Assembly: GCA_902493145.1 (NCBI GenBank) | Contig: CABUOA010000040.1 | Location: forward strand, 1-14,355 | Origin: an uncultured Collinsella sp. | GTDB lineage: Bacteria > Actinomycetota > Coriobacteriia > Coriobacteriales > Coriobacteriaceae | Length of the DNA: 14,355 nt | Direction of reading: 5' to 3' | Shown: piece after piece, positions 6,316 through 12,862 of the stretch | Layout of the letters: the number at the start of each line of letters is the position of its first letter | Numbering within the stretch: position 1 is the stretch's first letter | Notes under the pieces: model-generated | Databases searched by the model: none | What the model was told of the DNA's origin: nothing | What the model saw: only the letters and a program-made list of their open reading frames with translations | Made by a program: the position numbers and the translations under genes

Positions 6316-8676
6316 ATGGATGCCGCAGCCCGTACCGCCCATGATTCCACCCTCCAGCCGTTCTCGGAGATGGAGCACTATAAGCATGCCGATGAGCTGC
6401 CGCCCGAGATTATGGCGGACAGCTACGACAAACTGGAGCGCCTGTGCCTCAAATATATGAATGAGGACGACTTTTCTAAGGTGGAGCAGGCCTATTGCTT
6501 TGCTGCCGAGAAGCACTGCAACCAAAAGCGCCGCTCGGGTGAGATGTACATCAACCATCCCGTCGAGGTGGCCATCATTTTGGCCGATCTCAAGATGGAC
6601 TGCGATGTGGTGTGCGCCGCGCTGCTGCACGATACCGTCGAGGATACCGAGACCTCGCTTGCCGATGTTTCCGGCCTGTTTGGCGATACGGTGGCCGAGC
6701 TCGTCGATGGCGTGACCAAGCTCACCAACATCGAAGTCGACAGCATGGACGAGAAACAGGCGCTCACGCTGCGAAAGATGTTCCTCGCCATGTCCAAGGA
6801 CATCCGCGTCATCATCGTTAAGCTTGCCGACCGTCTGCACAACATGCGCACCCTTGCAGCCCTGCGTGAGGACCGTCGCCTGTTTAAGGCTCGCGAGACC
6901 ATGGACGTGTATGCGCCCCTGGCCGACCGTCTGGGCATGAGCTCCATTAAATGGGAGCTCGAGGACCTGTCCTTCTTCTACCTGGAGCCCGATGCCTACC
7001 AGCGCATCGCACGCATGGTGGCGGAGTCGCGCGAGGTCCGTGAGCGCTATCTGGCCGAGACCATCAAGACGCTCACCGACGAGCTCAACCGCATTGGCCT
7101 GGAAGACTTCCAGATCAACGGCCGTTCCAAGCACTATTGGTCCATCTACCAAAAGATGAAGCGCAAGGGCAAGGAATTCTCCGAGATCTACGACCTGGTG
7201 GCACTGCGCGTCATCACGCATTCGGTGCGCGATTGCTACTCCACGCTCGGCGCGGTGCACACGCTGTGGCACCCCATGCCCGGCCGCTTTAAAGACTATA
7301 TCGCCATGCCCAAGGTCAATAACTACCAGTCGCTCCACACGACGGTCATCGGCCCCACGGCTCGCCCGCTCGAGATTCAGATTCGAACCTATGAGATGCA
7401 TGAGCAGGCCGAGTACGGCATTGCCGCCCACTGGCTATATAAGAAGTCGGGCGGATCGTCTGCTTCCAAGACCAATGACGCTCAACGTTTGGACGACCAG
7501 ATCAACTGGCTCAAGCATTCGCTCGATTGGGCGGCTTCCGACGAGATCACCGATGCCAAGGAATACCTGCATTCGCTGAAGGTCGACCTCTTCGATCAGG
7601 AGATCTTTGTCTTTACGCCCAAGGGCGAGGTCATGGCGCTTCGTGCCGGCTCCACGCCGCTCGACTTTGCCTACGCCGTTCACACCGAGGTGGGAAACCA
7701 TTGCGTCGGCGCCAAAATCAACGGTGCGGTGGCTCCGCTCACGCACGAGATTAAGACGGGTGACCGTGTCGAGATTCTGACTAACAAGAGTTCCAAGCCG
7801 TCGCGTGATTGGCTCAAGATCGTTAAGACACCTTCCGCCAAGTCAAAGATCCGCCGCTATTTTGCCGCTGCGACCAAGGACGACGACGCTGCTGCTGGTC
7901 GCGATATGCTGGCTAAGGACCTGCGTAAGCGTGGCTATGGCATTTCTACGCCGCGTTCGACGCGTGCGCTCAACGCCGTGGCGGAGCAGTTTAACTTCAA
8001 GCAGCTCGAGGACCTGTTTGCCGCCGTCGGCGCCGGCAAGGTTGCCCCGCGCGCTGTGGGCAATAAGGTCGAGCAAATCTTGGACCCCAAGCCCGAGGAA
8101 CAGCTCACCAAGGCCGAGGCTATCGCCGAGGTCGTGAAGCAGCCTGCTCGCGGCTCCAACCGCAAGCCGCAAAAGCGCGGCAAGAGCGCCAGTAACGGCA
8201 TTATCGTCAAGGGCGAGAGCAACAGCGGCCTACTGGTCCGTCTGGCTCATTGCTGCAACCCCGTGACGGGCGACGACATCGTCGGCTTCATCACGCGCGG
8301 TCGTGGCGTTTCGGTGCATCGCGCCAACTGTCCCAACGTCAAGGGTCTTATGGAGCATCCCGAGCGCATGATCGAAGTGGAGTGGGACGGCGCTGCCGAC
8401 ACCCTCTTCCAGGTCGAGATCGTGGTCGAGTGCCTGGACCGCATGGGCCTGCTCAAGGATGTCACCATTGCCATTGGCGATGCGGGCGGCAATATCCTTT
8501 CTGCCGCCACGTCGACCAACCGCGAGGGTATTGCAACCCTGCGCTTTATGGTCGAGATCTCGGACGCGAGTGGTCTGGATCCGCTGCTGGCCTCCATCAG
8601 CAGCGTTGACTCGGTCTACGACGCGCGCCGCCTGATGCCCGGTGAGGGTGGAGCCCAGCTTAAGCGCCGCGTTTAG
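6316..8676 (+). CDS. rel: Bifunctional (p)ppGpp synthetase/hydrolase (RelA/SpoT)
   Basis: A 786-residue long-form RSH protein that makes and degrades (p)ppGpp, the stringent-response alarmone, and senses starved ribosomes. Domains in order: an HD hydrolase with HDTVEDT (H105, D106) and KLADRLHNMRTL; a synthetase with GRSKHYWSIYQKM, the RFKD motif (324-327, the RxKD form typical of bifunctional enzymes), YQSLHTTV and EIQIRT; TGS (about 425-485, beginning DLFDQEIFVFTPKG); a zinc-finger/RIS region with H645, C646, C647 and C672; and a C-terminal ACT domain (about 710-785). Both active sites look intact, so it is probably the organism's main RSH enzyme. The AGGGGAAGGGG stretch (6299-6309) just before ATG 6316 serves as ribosome binding site. 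It lies 15 nt after recJ, so the two share a transcript. Confidence 0.96.
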   Translation: MDAAARTAHDSTLQPFSEMEHYKHADELPPEIMADSYDKLERLCLKYMNEDDFSKVEQAYCFAAEKHCNQKRRSGEMYINHPVEVAIILADLKMDCDVVCAALLHDTVEDTETSLADVSGLFGDTVAELVDGVTKLTNIEVDSMDEKQALTLRKMFLAMSKDIRVIIVKLADRLHNMRTLAALREDRRLFKARETMDVYAPLADRLGMSSIKWELEDLSFFYLEPDAYQRIARMVAESREVRERYLAETIKTLTDELNRIGLEDFQINGRSKHYWSIYQKMKRKGKEFSEIYDLVALRVITHSVRDCYSTLGAVHTLWHPMPGRFKDYIAMPKVNNYQSLHTTVIGPTARPLEIQIRTYEMHEQAEYGIAAHWLYKKSGGSSASKTNDAQRLDDQINWLKHSLDWAASDEITDAKEYLHSLKVDLFDQEIFVFTPKGEVMALRAGSTPLDFAYAVHTEVGNHCVGAKINGAVAPLTHEIKTGDRVEILTNKSSKPSRDWLKIVKTPSAKSKIRRYFAAATKDDDAAAGRDMLAKDLRKRGYGISTPRSTRALNAVAEQFNFKQLEDLFAAVGAGKVAPRAVGNKVEQILDPKPEEQLTKAEAIAEVVKQPARGSNRKPQKRGKSASNGIIVKGESNSGLLVRLAHCCNPVTGDDIVGFITRGRGVSVHRANCPNVKGLMEHPERMIEVEWDGAADTLFQVEIVVECLDRMGLLKDVTIAIGDAGGNILSAATSTNREGIATLRFMVEISDASGLDPLLASISSVDSVYDARRLMPGEGGAQLKRRV

Positions 8677-8712
8677 TCGCGACGAACGTGTCACATTATC
8701 GATATTCGCTAC

Positions 8713-8740
8713 ACTCGAGGCATCGTTTGATGCCTCGAGT
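8713..8740. other. 12-bp perfect hairpin between rel and MBL gene
   Basis: ACTCGAGGCATC (8713-8724) and GATGCCTCGAGT (8729-8740) form a perfect 12-bp stem with a GTTT loop. The following bases are TCTATAG, not a T-tract, so it is a weak Rho-independent terminator at best; it could be a processing site or an operator for the next gene. A TACACT box at 8709-8714 might be a -10 for the MBL gene. Confidence 0.7.
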
Positions 8741-8760
8741 TCTATAGAGAGGAGAGGGAC

Positions 8761-9444
8761 ATGAGTGCTGTGTCCTTGGATTTAACTCCCAAGGGATCGG
8801 TCGAGATCGAGACGCTCGTAAACGGTCCCATTCAGACCAATAGCTATGCTGTTATTTCGGACAATGAGTGCGTGATTATCGATCCCGCATGGGAAGGCGA
8901 ACGCCTGGTGGAGCATATTCGAGCCGAGCATCCCGGCGTACGCGTGTTTGGCGCCGTATGCACTCATGGCCATGCCGATCATGTTGGTGGTGTTGCAGGC
9001 GTGCGAACCACCGTTGGCGAGGGCTGCCAGTATGAGCTGTGTGCTAAGGATGTGGCGGTGCCGCATGCGAACATCGAGGAACAGCGAGCTATGTGGGGCA
9101 TTGAGACGCCTGACCCCGGGGAGCCGACGCACCTGCTCGCCGAGGGAGATGCTATCAAGGTGGGCGATATCTACCTGCAGGTGATCGAGACGCCAGGGCA
9201 TACGCCGGGCGGGATCGTCTTGTTTGCTGCCACCGAGCAGGGGAACATTGCCTTTGTGGGCGACACCCTGTTTCCGGGTGGGCACGGCCGCACCGATCTT
9301 TCTGGAGGAGACGAGGCGGCGATTCTGCGCTCGCTCTCCAAGCTCGTCCGGCTTCTCCCGCCCGATACCGTTTGCCTAACCGGTCATGGCGATTCGACCA
9401 CCATGGCACGCGAGCTCATGCAGAACCCTTTCATGCAGATTTAG
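8761..9444 (+). CDS. Metallo-beta-lactamase fold hydrolase (glyoxalase II-like)
   Basis: A 227-residue soluble protein with the full binuclear metal set of the MBL fold: THGHADHVGG (H69, H71, D73, H74), GHTPGG (H147), VGDTLF (D168) and TGHGDST (H209). It resembles the small hydroxyacylglutathione hydrolase-like (YcbL/GloB-type) enzymes that split thioesters. No substrate can be assigned, and glutathione may not be the natural thiol in this lineage. The GGAGAGG stretch just before ATG 8761 is a strong ribosome binding site. An MBL gene next to recJ-rel is a recurring neighbourhood in Gram-positive bacteria, which supports membership of the cluster, although the 84-nt gap with a hairpin allows separate control. 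Confidence 0.9.
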   Translation: MSAVSLDLTPKGSVEIETLVNGPIQTNSYAVISDNECVIIDPAWEGERLVEHIRAEHPGVRVFGAVCTHGHADHVGGVAGVRTTVGEGCQYELCAKDVAVPHANIEEQRAMWGIETPDPGEPTHLLAEGDAIKVGDIYLQVIETPGHTPGGIVLFAATEQGNIAFVGDTLFPGGHGRTDLSGGDEAAILRSLSKLVRLLPPDTVCLTGHGDSTTMARELMQNPFMQI

Positions 9445-9473
9445 CTTAATAGTCGGCTTTTGAGCACGAGAAG

Positions 9474-9548
9474 CGTCCAAACGTCAAGCTATTTTTCCCC
9501 AACGGGTCGATTTCGTAGGGCAAACGGCCAAAAAAGTCTGTTTGGACG
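9474..9548. repeat. Inverted repeat upstream of fba
   Basis: CGTCCAAAC (9474-9482) is the perfect reverse complement of GTTTGGACG (9540-9548), 57 nt apart, in the 193-nt gap between the MBL gene and fba. The spacer is unusually rich in homopolymer runs (ATTTTTCCCC, CCAAAAAAG) compared with the surrounding coding DNA. It lies just upstream of the fba promoter and may be an operator pair or a terminator/antiterminator arm. Function unknown. Confidence 0.5.
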
Positions 9549-9569
9549 ATATTCGTGAACAAACGAACG

Positions 9570-9597
9570 TTTATGCTCGGGTGCGCCGTGGTAAAAT
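9570..9597 (+). promoter_or_regulatory. Promoter of fba
   Basis: A -10-like TAAAAT at 9592-9597 with a -35-like TTTATG at 9570-9575, 16-nt spacing. The start site would be near 9604, giving a short leader of about 35 nt with AGGAGGT (9624-9630) ahead of ATG 9638. A small palindrome AAACG-AA-CGTTT overlaps the -35. Confidence 0.5.
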
Positions 9598-9637
9598 CTC
9601 AGGCGTTATCGGAGCAACCTTACAGGAGGTTTCTTTT

Positions 9638-10504
9638 ATGCTCGTCAACGCAGCAGACATGCTCAAGAAGGCCGAGGCCGGCAAGTACGGTCTTGGTGCC
9701 TTCAACACCAACAACCTCGAGTGGACCCTGGCTATTCTCCAGGCCGCCGAGGAGGCCAAGTCTCCGCTGATCCTTCAGTGCACCGCTGGTGCCGCTAAGT
9801 GGATGGGCGGTTTCAAGGTCTGCGCCGACATGGTCAAGGCTGCCGTCGAGGCCACGGGCGTTACCGTTCCCGTCGCCCTTCACCTCGATCACGGTTCTTA
9901 CGAGGACTGCTTCAAGTGCATCGAGGCCGGCTTCACGTCCATCATGTATGACGGCTCTCACGAGGAGACCTTCCAGCTTAACCTCGACCGCACCAAGGAG
10001 CTCGTTGAGCTTGCCCACTCCAAGGGCATGTCCATCGAGGCCGAGGTCGGCGGCATCGGCGGCACCGAGGACGGCGTGACCTCCAGCGGCGAGCTCGCTG
10101 ATCCTGCTGAGTGCAAGCAGATCGCTGACCTGGGTGTCGACTTCCTCGCCTGCGGCATCGGCAACATCCACGGCGTGTACCCCGCCGACTGGGCTGGTCT
10201 TTCCTTCGAGCGTCTGGGCGAGATTAAGGCCCAGACCGGTGACCTGCCCCTCGTTCTGCACGGTGGCACCGGCATCCCCGAGGATCAGATCAAGAAGGCC
10301 ATCTCCCTGGGCATCTCCAAGATCAACGTCAACACCGACCTGCAGCTCGTCTTCGCCAAGGGCGTCCGCGAGTACATCGAGGCTGGCAAGGATCAGCAGG
10401 GCAAGGGCTTCGACCCCCGCAAGCTCCTCAAGCCTGGTCGCGACAACATCGTTGCTCGCACCAAGGAGCTCATGGAGGAGTTTGGCTCCGTCAACAAGGC
10501 GTAA
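9638..10504 (+). CDS. fba: Class II fructose-bisphosphate aldolase
   Basis: A 288-residue zinc-dependent aldolase that splits fructose-1,6-bisphosphate into glyceraldehyde-3-phosphate and dihydroxyacetone phosphate in glycolysis. Visible motifs: GAFNTNNLEWTLAILQAA at the N-terminus; LHLDHGS with catalytic D84 and zinc-binding H85; SIEAEVGGIGGTEDG; GNIHGVY; VLHGGTG with zinc-binding H208; and KINVNTDLQ for phosphate binding. The length fits the short class II form (about 285 residues) also shared with tagatose-bisphosphate aldolases, but the genomic setting gives no tagatose genes. A perfect AGGAGGT (9624-9630) precedes ATG 9638; a longer in-frame extension to 9542 crosses the promoter and is rejected. 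Third positions are strongly biased to C, like the ribosomal genes further on, which suggests high expression. Confidence 0.95.
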   Translation: MLVNAADMLKKAEAGKYGLGAFNTNNLEWTLAILQAAEEAKSPLILQCTAGAAKWMGGFKVCADMVKAAVEATGVTVPVALHLDHGSYEDCFKCIEAGFTSIMYDGSHEETFQLNLDRTKELVELAHSKGMSIEAEVGGIGGTEDGVTSSGELADPAECKQIADLGVDFLACGIGNIHGVYPADWAGLSFERLGEIKAQTGDLPLVLHGGTGIPEDQIKKAISLGISKINVNTDLQLVFAKGVREYIEAGKDQQGKGFDPRKLLKPGRDNIVARTKELMEEFGSVNKA

Positions 10505-10524
10505 GCGTCGCTAAACTTCCCGCC

Positions 10525-10616
10525 GGAAGCCCCGTCCCCCTACACTGTTTCCTTTGCGCTCACCTGGCTTTGCCAGAAGTCGCGCCAAGAAAACAGCTCC
10601 GGGGGACGGGGCTTCC
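10525..10616. repeat. Nested palindrome after fba
   Basis: GGAAGCCCCGTCCCCC (10525-10540) is the exact reverse complement of 10601-10616. Inside it CTGTTT (10545-10550) pairs with AAACAG (10591-10596), and the centre is a hairpin CTGGC-TTT-GCCAG (10564-10576). Together this forms a 92-nt, nearly fully paired structure starting 20 nt after the fba stop. It could terminate or protect fba mRNA, but the downstream T-tract is poor (TTCCTTCGTTT). Confidence 0.8.
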
Positions 10617-10760
10617 TTCGTTTAACGCCGCAGGGTTACGAGTCTGAATTAAGATGGCTACTGGCTTTGCCAGAAGTCGCGCGACGGAAACAGCTCCGGG
10701 GAAACGGGGCCTCCTTTGTTAACTTGCTACAGGGTTACTGGTCTGATTTTAGTTATATGG
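10564..10760. repeat. Two tandem ~97-bp imperfect direct repeats
   Basis: Unit 1 (10564-10660) and unit 2 (10661 to about 10760) both begin CTGGCTTTGCCAGAAGTCGC and share AAACAGCTCCGGGG, an ACGGGG block, CAGGGTTAC and GTCTGA in the same order with small differences. Unit 1 shares its first half with the nested palindrome. No gene lies in 10505-10855. The second unit has diverged by substitutions and small indels, so the duplication is not recent. Confidence 0.8.
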
Positions 10761-10781
10761 TTACCGTTCAGCGGTGTTGAT

Positions 10782-10808
10782 GGCTCCCTTGTTGGGGCTT
10801 TCTTTTTA
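10782..10808 (+). terminator. Weak Rho-independent terminator before the transglutaminase gene
   Basis: GGCTCC (10782-10787) pairs with GGGGCT (10794-10799), with two G-T pairs, and is followed by TTCTTTTT. It would stop transcripts coming through the repeat region. It physically overlaps the -35 of the next promoter. Confidence 0.5.
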
Positions 10809-10820
10809 TCTCGCTACAAT
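10792..10820 (+). promoter_or_regulatory. Promoter of the transglutaminase-fold gene
   Basis: TTGGGG (10792-10797) and TACAAT (10815-10820) with ideal 17-nt spacing. The start site would be near 10827, leaving a leader of about 30 nt before ATG 10856. Confidence 0.6.
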
Positions 10821-10855
10821 GGGCTTCAAGCGTTCTAGTGACTTGGAGTTTTGGT

Positions 10856-12289
10856 ATGGCTGTTATTAATGTACTGCCTTCGGATGGGAAGGTTATTGAC
10901 GAGGGTCCTGTTGGTTGCTCTGCTGATGTTCGCTGTGATGACTTTCGTCATCTCGATGTTGAACTGCCGCCCGAGATTCTTCGTCTTAAGGATGCCGGGT
11001 ATTTGACGCAGGCTGTTGCTGCCTGCGATCGCCTTTTGGAGCAGAACCCCGAGCCTTCGCTGGCTGCTTGTGTTCGTGCCGAGCGGTATCGCATGCTCGA
11101 GACGCCGCTTCATTTTTCGGTGTCGCGCGATCAGGCTATTGCGATGATTCGCGAGGAGTGGCCAGAGTTTACCGAAGAGCAGTTTGATGACCTGATTAAT
11201 CGTAAGCGTATTGACTGGCGCTTTATCGATGGCGAACTGTTCGTTCTCGACAACTTCCTCGATTCGCTTCGCGTATATCCCAAAGAGGTTCCCGGCATGC
11301 GGCCCGATTCTACGGACGGAATAGCACTGCGCAACGAGATGCTCAAGGAGATGGAGTCACAAAACGGATTGGCTCGCGTCATTACGCTTAAAGCGTCCGT
11401 GTCTGTCCCCGGTGCTCTAGATGGAGAGACTGTTCGCGCGTGGCTACCCGTTGCCGCCGCCTGTCGTCAACAGTCTCATATCGAGGTTCTCGATATGACG
11501 CCGGAGGGTGCTGTTGCCCCCGCGAATGCTTCGGCGCGTACCGCCTCGTGGTCTTCTTCGAGTGAGCGCTCATTCTCGGTGACCTATCGCTATCAAATTG
11601 ATGCCGCTTATCGTGATGTCTATGGGGGTGCGCTTCCGGTGCATCCTTGCATGGACGCGCCACTGCCCGTGGACACCTCCGAGGACCGTCCGCACATTGC
11701 ATTCACGCCGTATCTGCAGCAGCTGACGGCCCGTGTCATTGACGGGCTCGAGGATCCGCTCGATCGCGCCCGTGCTATCTATGATTACCTGACGCAGAAT
11801 ATCGACTATCGCTATCAGCCGCCGTACTTGCTTTTGGGATCTATTGCTGATGACTGCGCGCATTCGCTCCGCGGCGATTGCGGCGTTATGGCGCTCACGT
11901 TTATCACCATGTGCCGTATCGCGGGCGTGCCTGCCCGTTGGCAGAGCGGCCTGTATGTTGCGCCCGATTCGGTGGGGTCGCACGACTGGGCAGAGTTCTA
12001 TACGCCGCAGACCGGTTGGCTCAACGCCGACGTGTCATTTGGATCTTCTGCTCGCAGGATGGGGGAGGAGTGGCGCCGCCGTCACTACTTTGGCAATCTC
12101 GACCCGTGGCGTATGGTGTCCAACAATCGATTCCAGGCAGAGTTTGAGCCCTCTTTCGACGGCATGCGCGAGGACCCTTACGATAACCAGATGGGTGAGG
12201 CTTCGGTCGACGGTCGCGGATGCCGTCGGCGCGAGATGCTCCGCACGGTCGAACTCATCGAAATGCTCGAAGTTCCATTTTCGGACTAA
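10856..12289 (+). CDS. Transglutaminase-fold domain protein, cytoplasmic
   Basis: A 477-residue protein. The C-terminal half has a transglutaminase/protease-like core with a complete Cys-His-Asp triad: RGDCGVMALTF (C342), SHDWAEFY (H376) and NADVSFG (D392), preceded by the DRARAIYDYLTQNIDYRY helix typical of the fold. The N-terminal 170 residues have no recognisable domain; residues 35-70 look like a short helical repeat (LKDAGYLTQAVAACDRLLEQNP). No signal peptide or membrane segment is seen, so it probably acts in the cytoplasm. Bacterial members are often proteases or peptide-modifying enzymes; substrate unknown. ATG 10856 has GGAG (10845-10848) 7 nt upstream; the in-frame GTG at 10838 has none. 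T-ending codons are more common here than in fba. Transcribed alone from its own promoter. Confidence 0.82.
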   Translation: MAVINVLPSDGKVIDEGPVGCSADVRCDDFRHLDVELPPEILRLKDAGYLTQAVAACDRLLEQNPEPSLAACVRAERYRMLETPLHFSVSRDQAIAMIREEWPEFTEEQFDDLINRKRIDWRFIDGELFVLDNFLDSLRVYPKEVPGMRPDSTDGIALRNEMLKEMESQNGLARVITLKASVSVPGALDGETVRAWLPVAAACRQQSHIEVLDMTPEGAVAPANASARTASWSSSSERSFSVTYRYQIDAAYRDVYGGALPVHPCMDAPLPVDTSEDRPHIAFTPYLQQLTARVIDGLEDPLDRARAIYDYLTQNIDYRYQPPYLLLGSIADDCAHSLRGDCGVMALTFITMCRIAGVPARWQSGLYVAPDSVGSHDWAEFYTPQTGWLNADVSFGSSARRMGEEWRRRHYFGNLDPWRMVSNNRFQAEFEPSFDGMREDPYDNQMGEASVDGRGCRRREMLRTVELIEMLEVPFSD

Positions 12290-12328
12290 TCGGTAGAAAG
12301 CTGTGATAAACTAACTCACGCATTGCGT

Positions 12329-12415
12329 GCCCGAGTGGCGGAATTGGCAGACGCAGTGGACTCAAAATCCACCGTTGGCAACAACGTGCGAGTTCGAGTC
12401 TCGCCTCGGGCACCA
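12329..12415 (+). tRNA. tRNA-Leu (anticodon CAA)
   Basis: An 87-nt class II tRNA. The acceptor stem is GCCCGAG (12329-12335) with CTCGGGC (12405-12411), discriminator A and an encoded CCA (12413-12415). The anticodon stem GTGGA/TCCAC encloses loop CTCAAAA, anticodon CAA at 12363-12365. The long variable arm is CGTTG-GCAA-CAACG, and the T arm is GCGAG-TTCGAGT-CTCGC. It reads the codon UUG. A possible -10 (GATAAA/TAAACT around 12305-12313) lies just upstream, after the end of the preceding gene. Confidence 0.97.
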
Positions 12416-12434
12416 TTCATGCAAGCGAGCGTTC

Positions 12435-12458
12435 AAGGGGGTTGCGGCCCCCTTTTTT
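12435..12458 (+). terminator. Rho-independent terminator of tRNA-Leu
   Basis: AAGGGGG (12435-12441) pairs with CCCCCTT (12448-12454) around a 6-nt loop, and the T-run 12453-12458 follows. It is placed 20 nt after the tRNA CCA end. Confidence 0.9.
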
Positions 12459-12468
12459 CGTGCCGAAC

Positions 12469-12563
12469 TCGCGTGAGCGCGCGAAGCGTTAAGCAAACAG
12501 GCCTGTGGCCTGTTTGTAGCGGAGCGTGGCGAGGACGCCATGCGCCCGAAGCCCGGGGCTTCG
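12469..12563. other. Four consecutive hairpins between tRNA-Leu 3' copies
   Basis: Four adjacent stems fill this stretch: TCGCG/CGCGA (12469-12484); a perfect 10-bp stem CAAACAGGCC/GGCCTGTTTG with a TGT loop (12494-12516); GCGTGGCG/CGCCATGC with one G-T pair and loop AGGA (12524-12543); and CGAAGCC/GGCTTCG (12547-12563). No coding frame is convincing. It lies between two copies of the tRNA 3' end and two terminators. It may be a structured RNA or a palindromic repeat element; I do not recognise the family. Confidence 0.6.
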
Positions 12564-12577
12564 CGAAGTGAAGGTCC

Positions 12578-12627
12578 TTCGAGTCTCGCCTCGGGCACCA
12601 TTCATGCAAGCGAGTGTTCAAGGGGGT
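12578..12627 (+). pseudogene. Duplicated 3' fragment of tRNA-Leu
   Basis: Bases 12578-12627 match 12393-12442 at 49 of 50 positions. They cover the T loop, the 3' acceptor strand, CCA and the sequence leading into the terminator. The fragment lacks the D arm, anticodon and variable arm, and its upstream T-stem strand no longer pairs, so it is not a functional tRNA. An offset of 185 bp separates the copies. Such 3'-end duplication is typical of tRNA-targeted integration or of a decayed tandem tRNA. Confidence 0.85.
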
Positions 12628-12641
12628 CAAGGCCCCTTTTT
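12620..12641 (+). terminator. Second copy of the tRNA terminator
   Basis: AAGGGG pairs with CCCCTT around a 7-nt loop and is followed by T637-T641. It is a diverged copy of the terminator at 12435-12458 and also insulates the infC operon. Confidence 0.75.
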
Positions 12642-12674
12642 CGTGTACGTAATGTGATAACGCGCTGTACGTGT

Positions 12675-12680
12675 TATTAT
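12675..12680 (+). promoter_or_regulatory. -10 box of the infC-rpmI-rplT promoter
   Basis: TATTAT at 12675-12680. No good -35 is seen at 16-18 nt. The start site near 12687 would give a leader of about 175 nt before infC. Confidence 0.45.
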
Positions 12681-12802
12681 TCGCAAGGCGTTGTTCCCGC
12701 AATGCCCTAAAGAGGAACCTGAGGGTTCCCACCTTTTGGCGCCAATGAGCAGCTGACTGGTCATACAACTTAGATTCCCTTCCTCAAATCGAGGAGGTCT
12801 AT

Positions 12803-12847
12803 GTGTACGACCTGGTTGCTGAGAAGCGCCGGGTTATTTTTTTATGA
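12803..12847 (+). CDS. Putative leader peptide reading through the infC attenuator
   Basis: A GTG at 12803 lies 5 nt after GGAGG (12793-12797) and opens a 14-codon frame, MYDLVAEKRRVIFL, ending at TGA 12845-12847. The frame covers the whole attenuator stem and T-tract. An alternative ATG at 12801 reads 18 codons in another frame (MCTTWLLRSAGLFFYEWR) but is only 3 nt from the Shine-Dalgarno. Neither peptide is known to me. The Shine-Dalgarno is too strong to be ignored and no other start fits it. Confidence 0.4.
   Translation: MYDLVAEKRRVIFL
12810..12843 (+). terminator. Attenuator terminator before infC
   Basis: Stem ACCTGG-T-GC (12810-12819, T817 bulged) with GC-G-CCGGGT (12826-12834), loop TGAGAA, then seven T (12837-12843). 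The T-tract ends only 6 nt before the infC Shine-Dalgarno, so transcript ends here would remove the whole operon. Typical position for a transcription attenuator. Confidence 0.65.
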
Positions 12848-12862
12848 ATGGAGGTAGGGAAA

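Larger units (their letters stand above)
12687..12862 (+). promoter_or_regulatory. Structured leader of the infC operon
   Basis: A leader of about 175 nt. A hairpin GGAACC-TGAGG-GGTTCC lies at 12714-12729. A second, CTTCCTC/GAGGAGG (12779-12785 with 12791-12797, loop AAATC), hides a strong Shine-Dalgarno. The attenuator terminator follows at 12810-12843. In Firmicutes the infC-rpmI-rplT leader (L20 leader) stops transcription when L20 binds; this leader sits at the same place and could do the same job, but I cannot show homology to the Firmicutes structure. Ribosome passage over the leader peptide is another possible signal. Confidence 0.6.

Noticed and set aside
6262..7431. Long minus-strand open frame (389 codons) opposite the end of recJ and the start of rel
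   Set aside because: Lies across the recJ-rel boundary and the conserved HD and synthetase codons; explained by codon bias of rel.
9542..9637. N-terminal extension of fba
   Set aside because: It contains the probable promoter and the AGGAGGT site; aldolase similarity begins at the ATG at 9638.
12393..12627. CRISPR array from the repeated 50-bp units
   Set aside because: Only two copies, both derived from the tRNA 3' end and its terminator, with no regular spacers or cas genes.
12323..12768. Open frames on both strands through the tRNA-Leu region
   Set aside because: They read through the tRNA, its duplicated 3' end and the terminators; the similar protein stretches simply reflect the DNA repeat.
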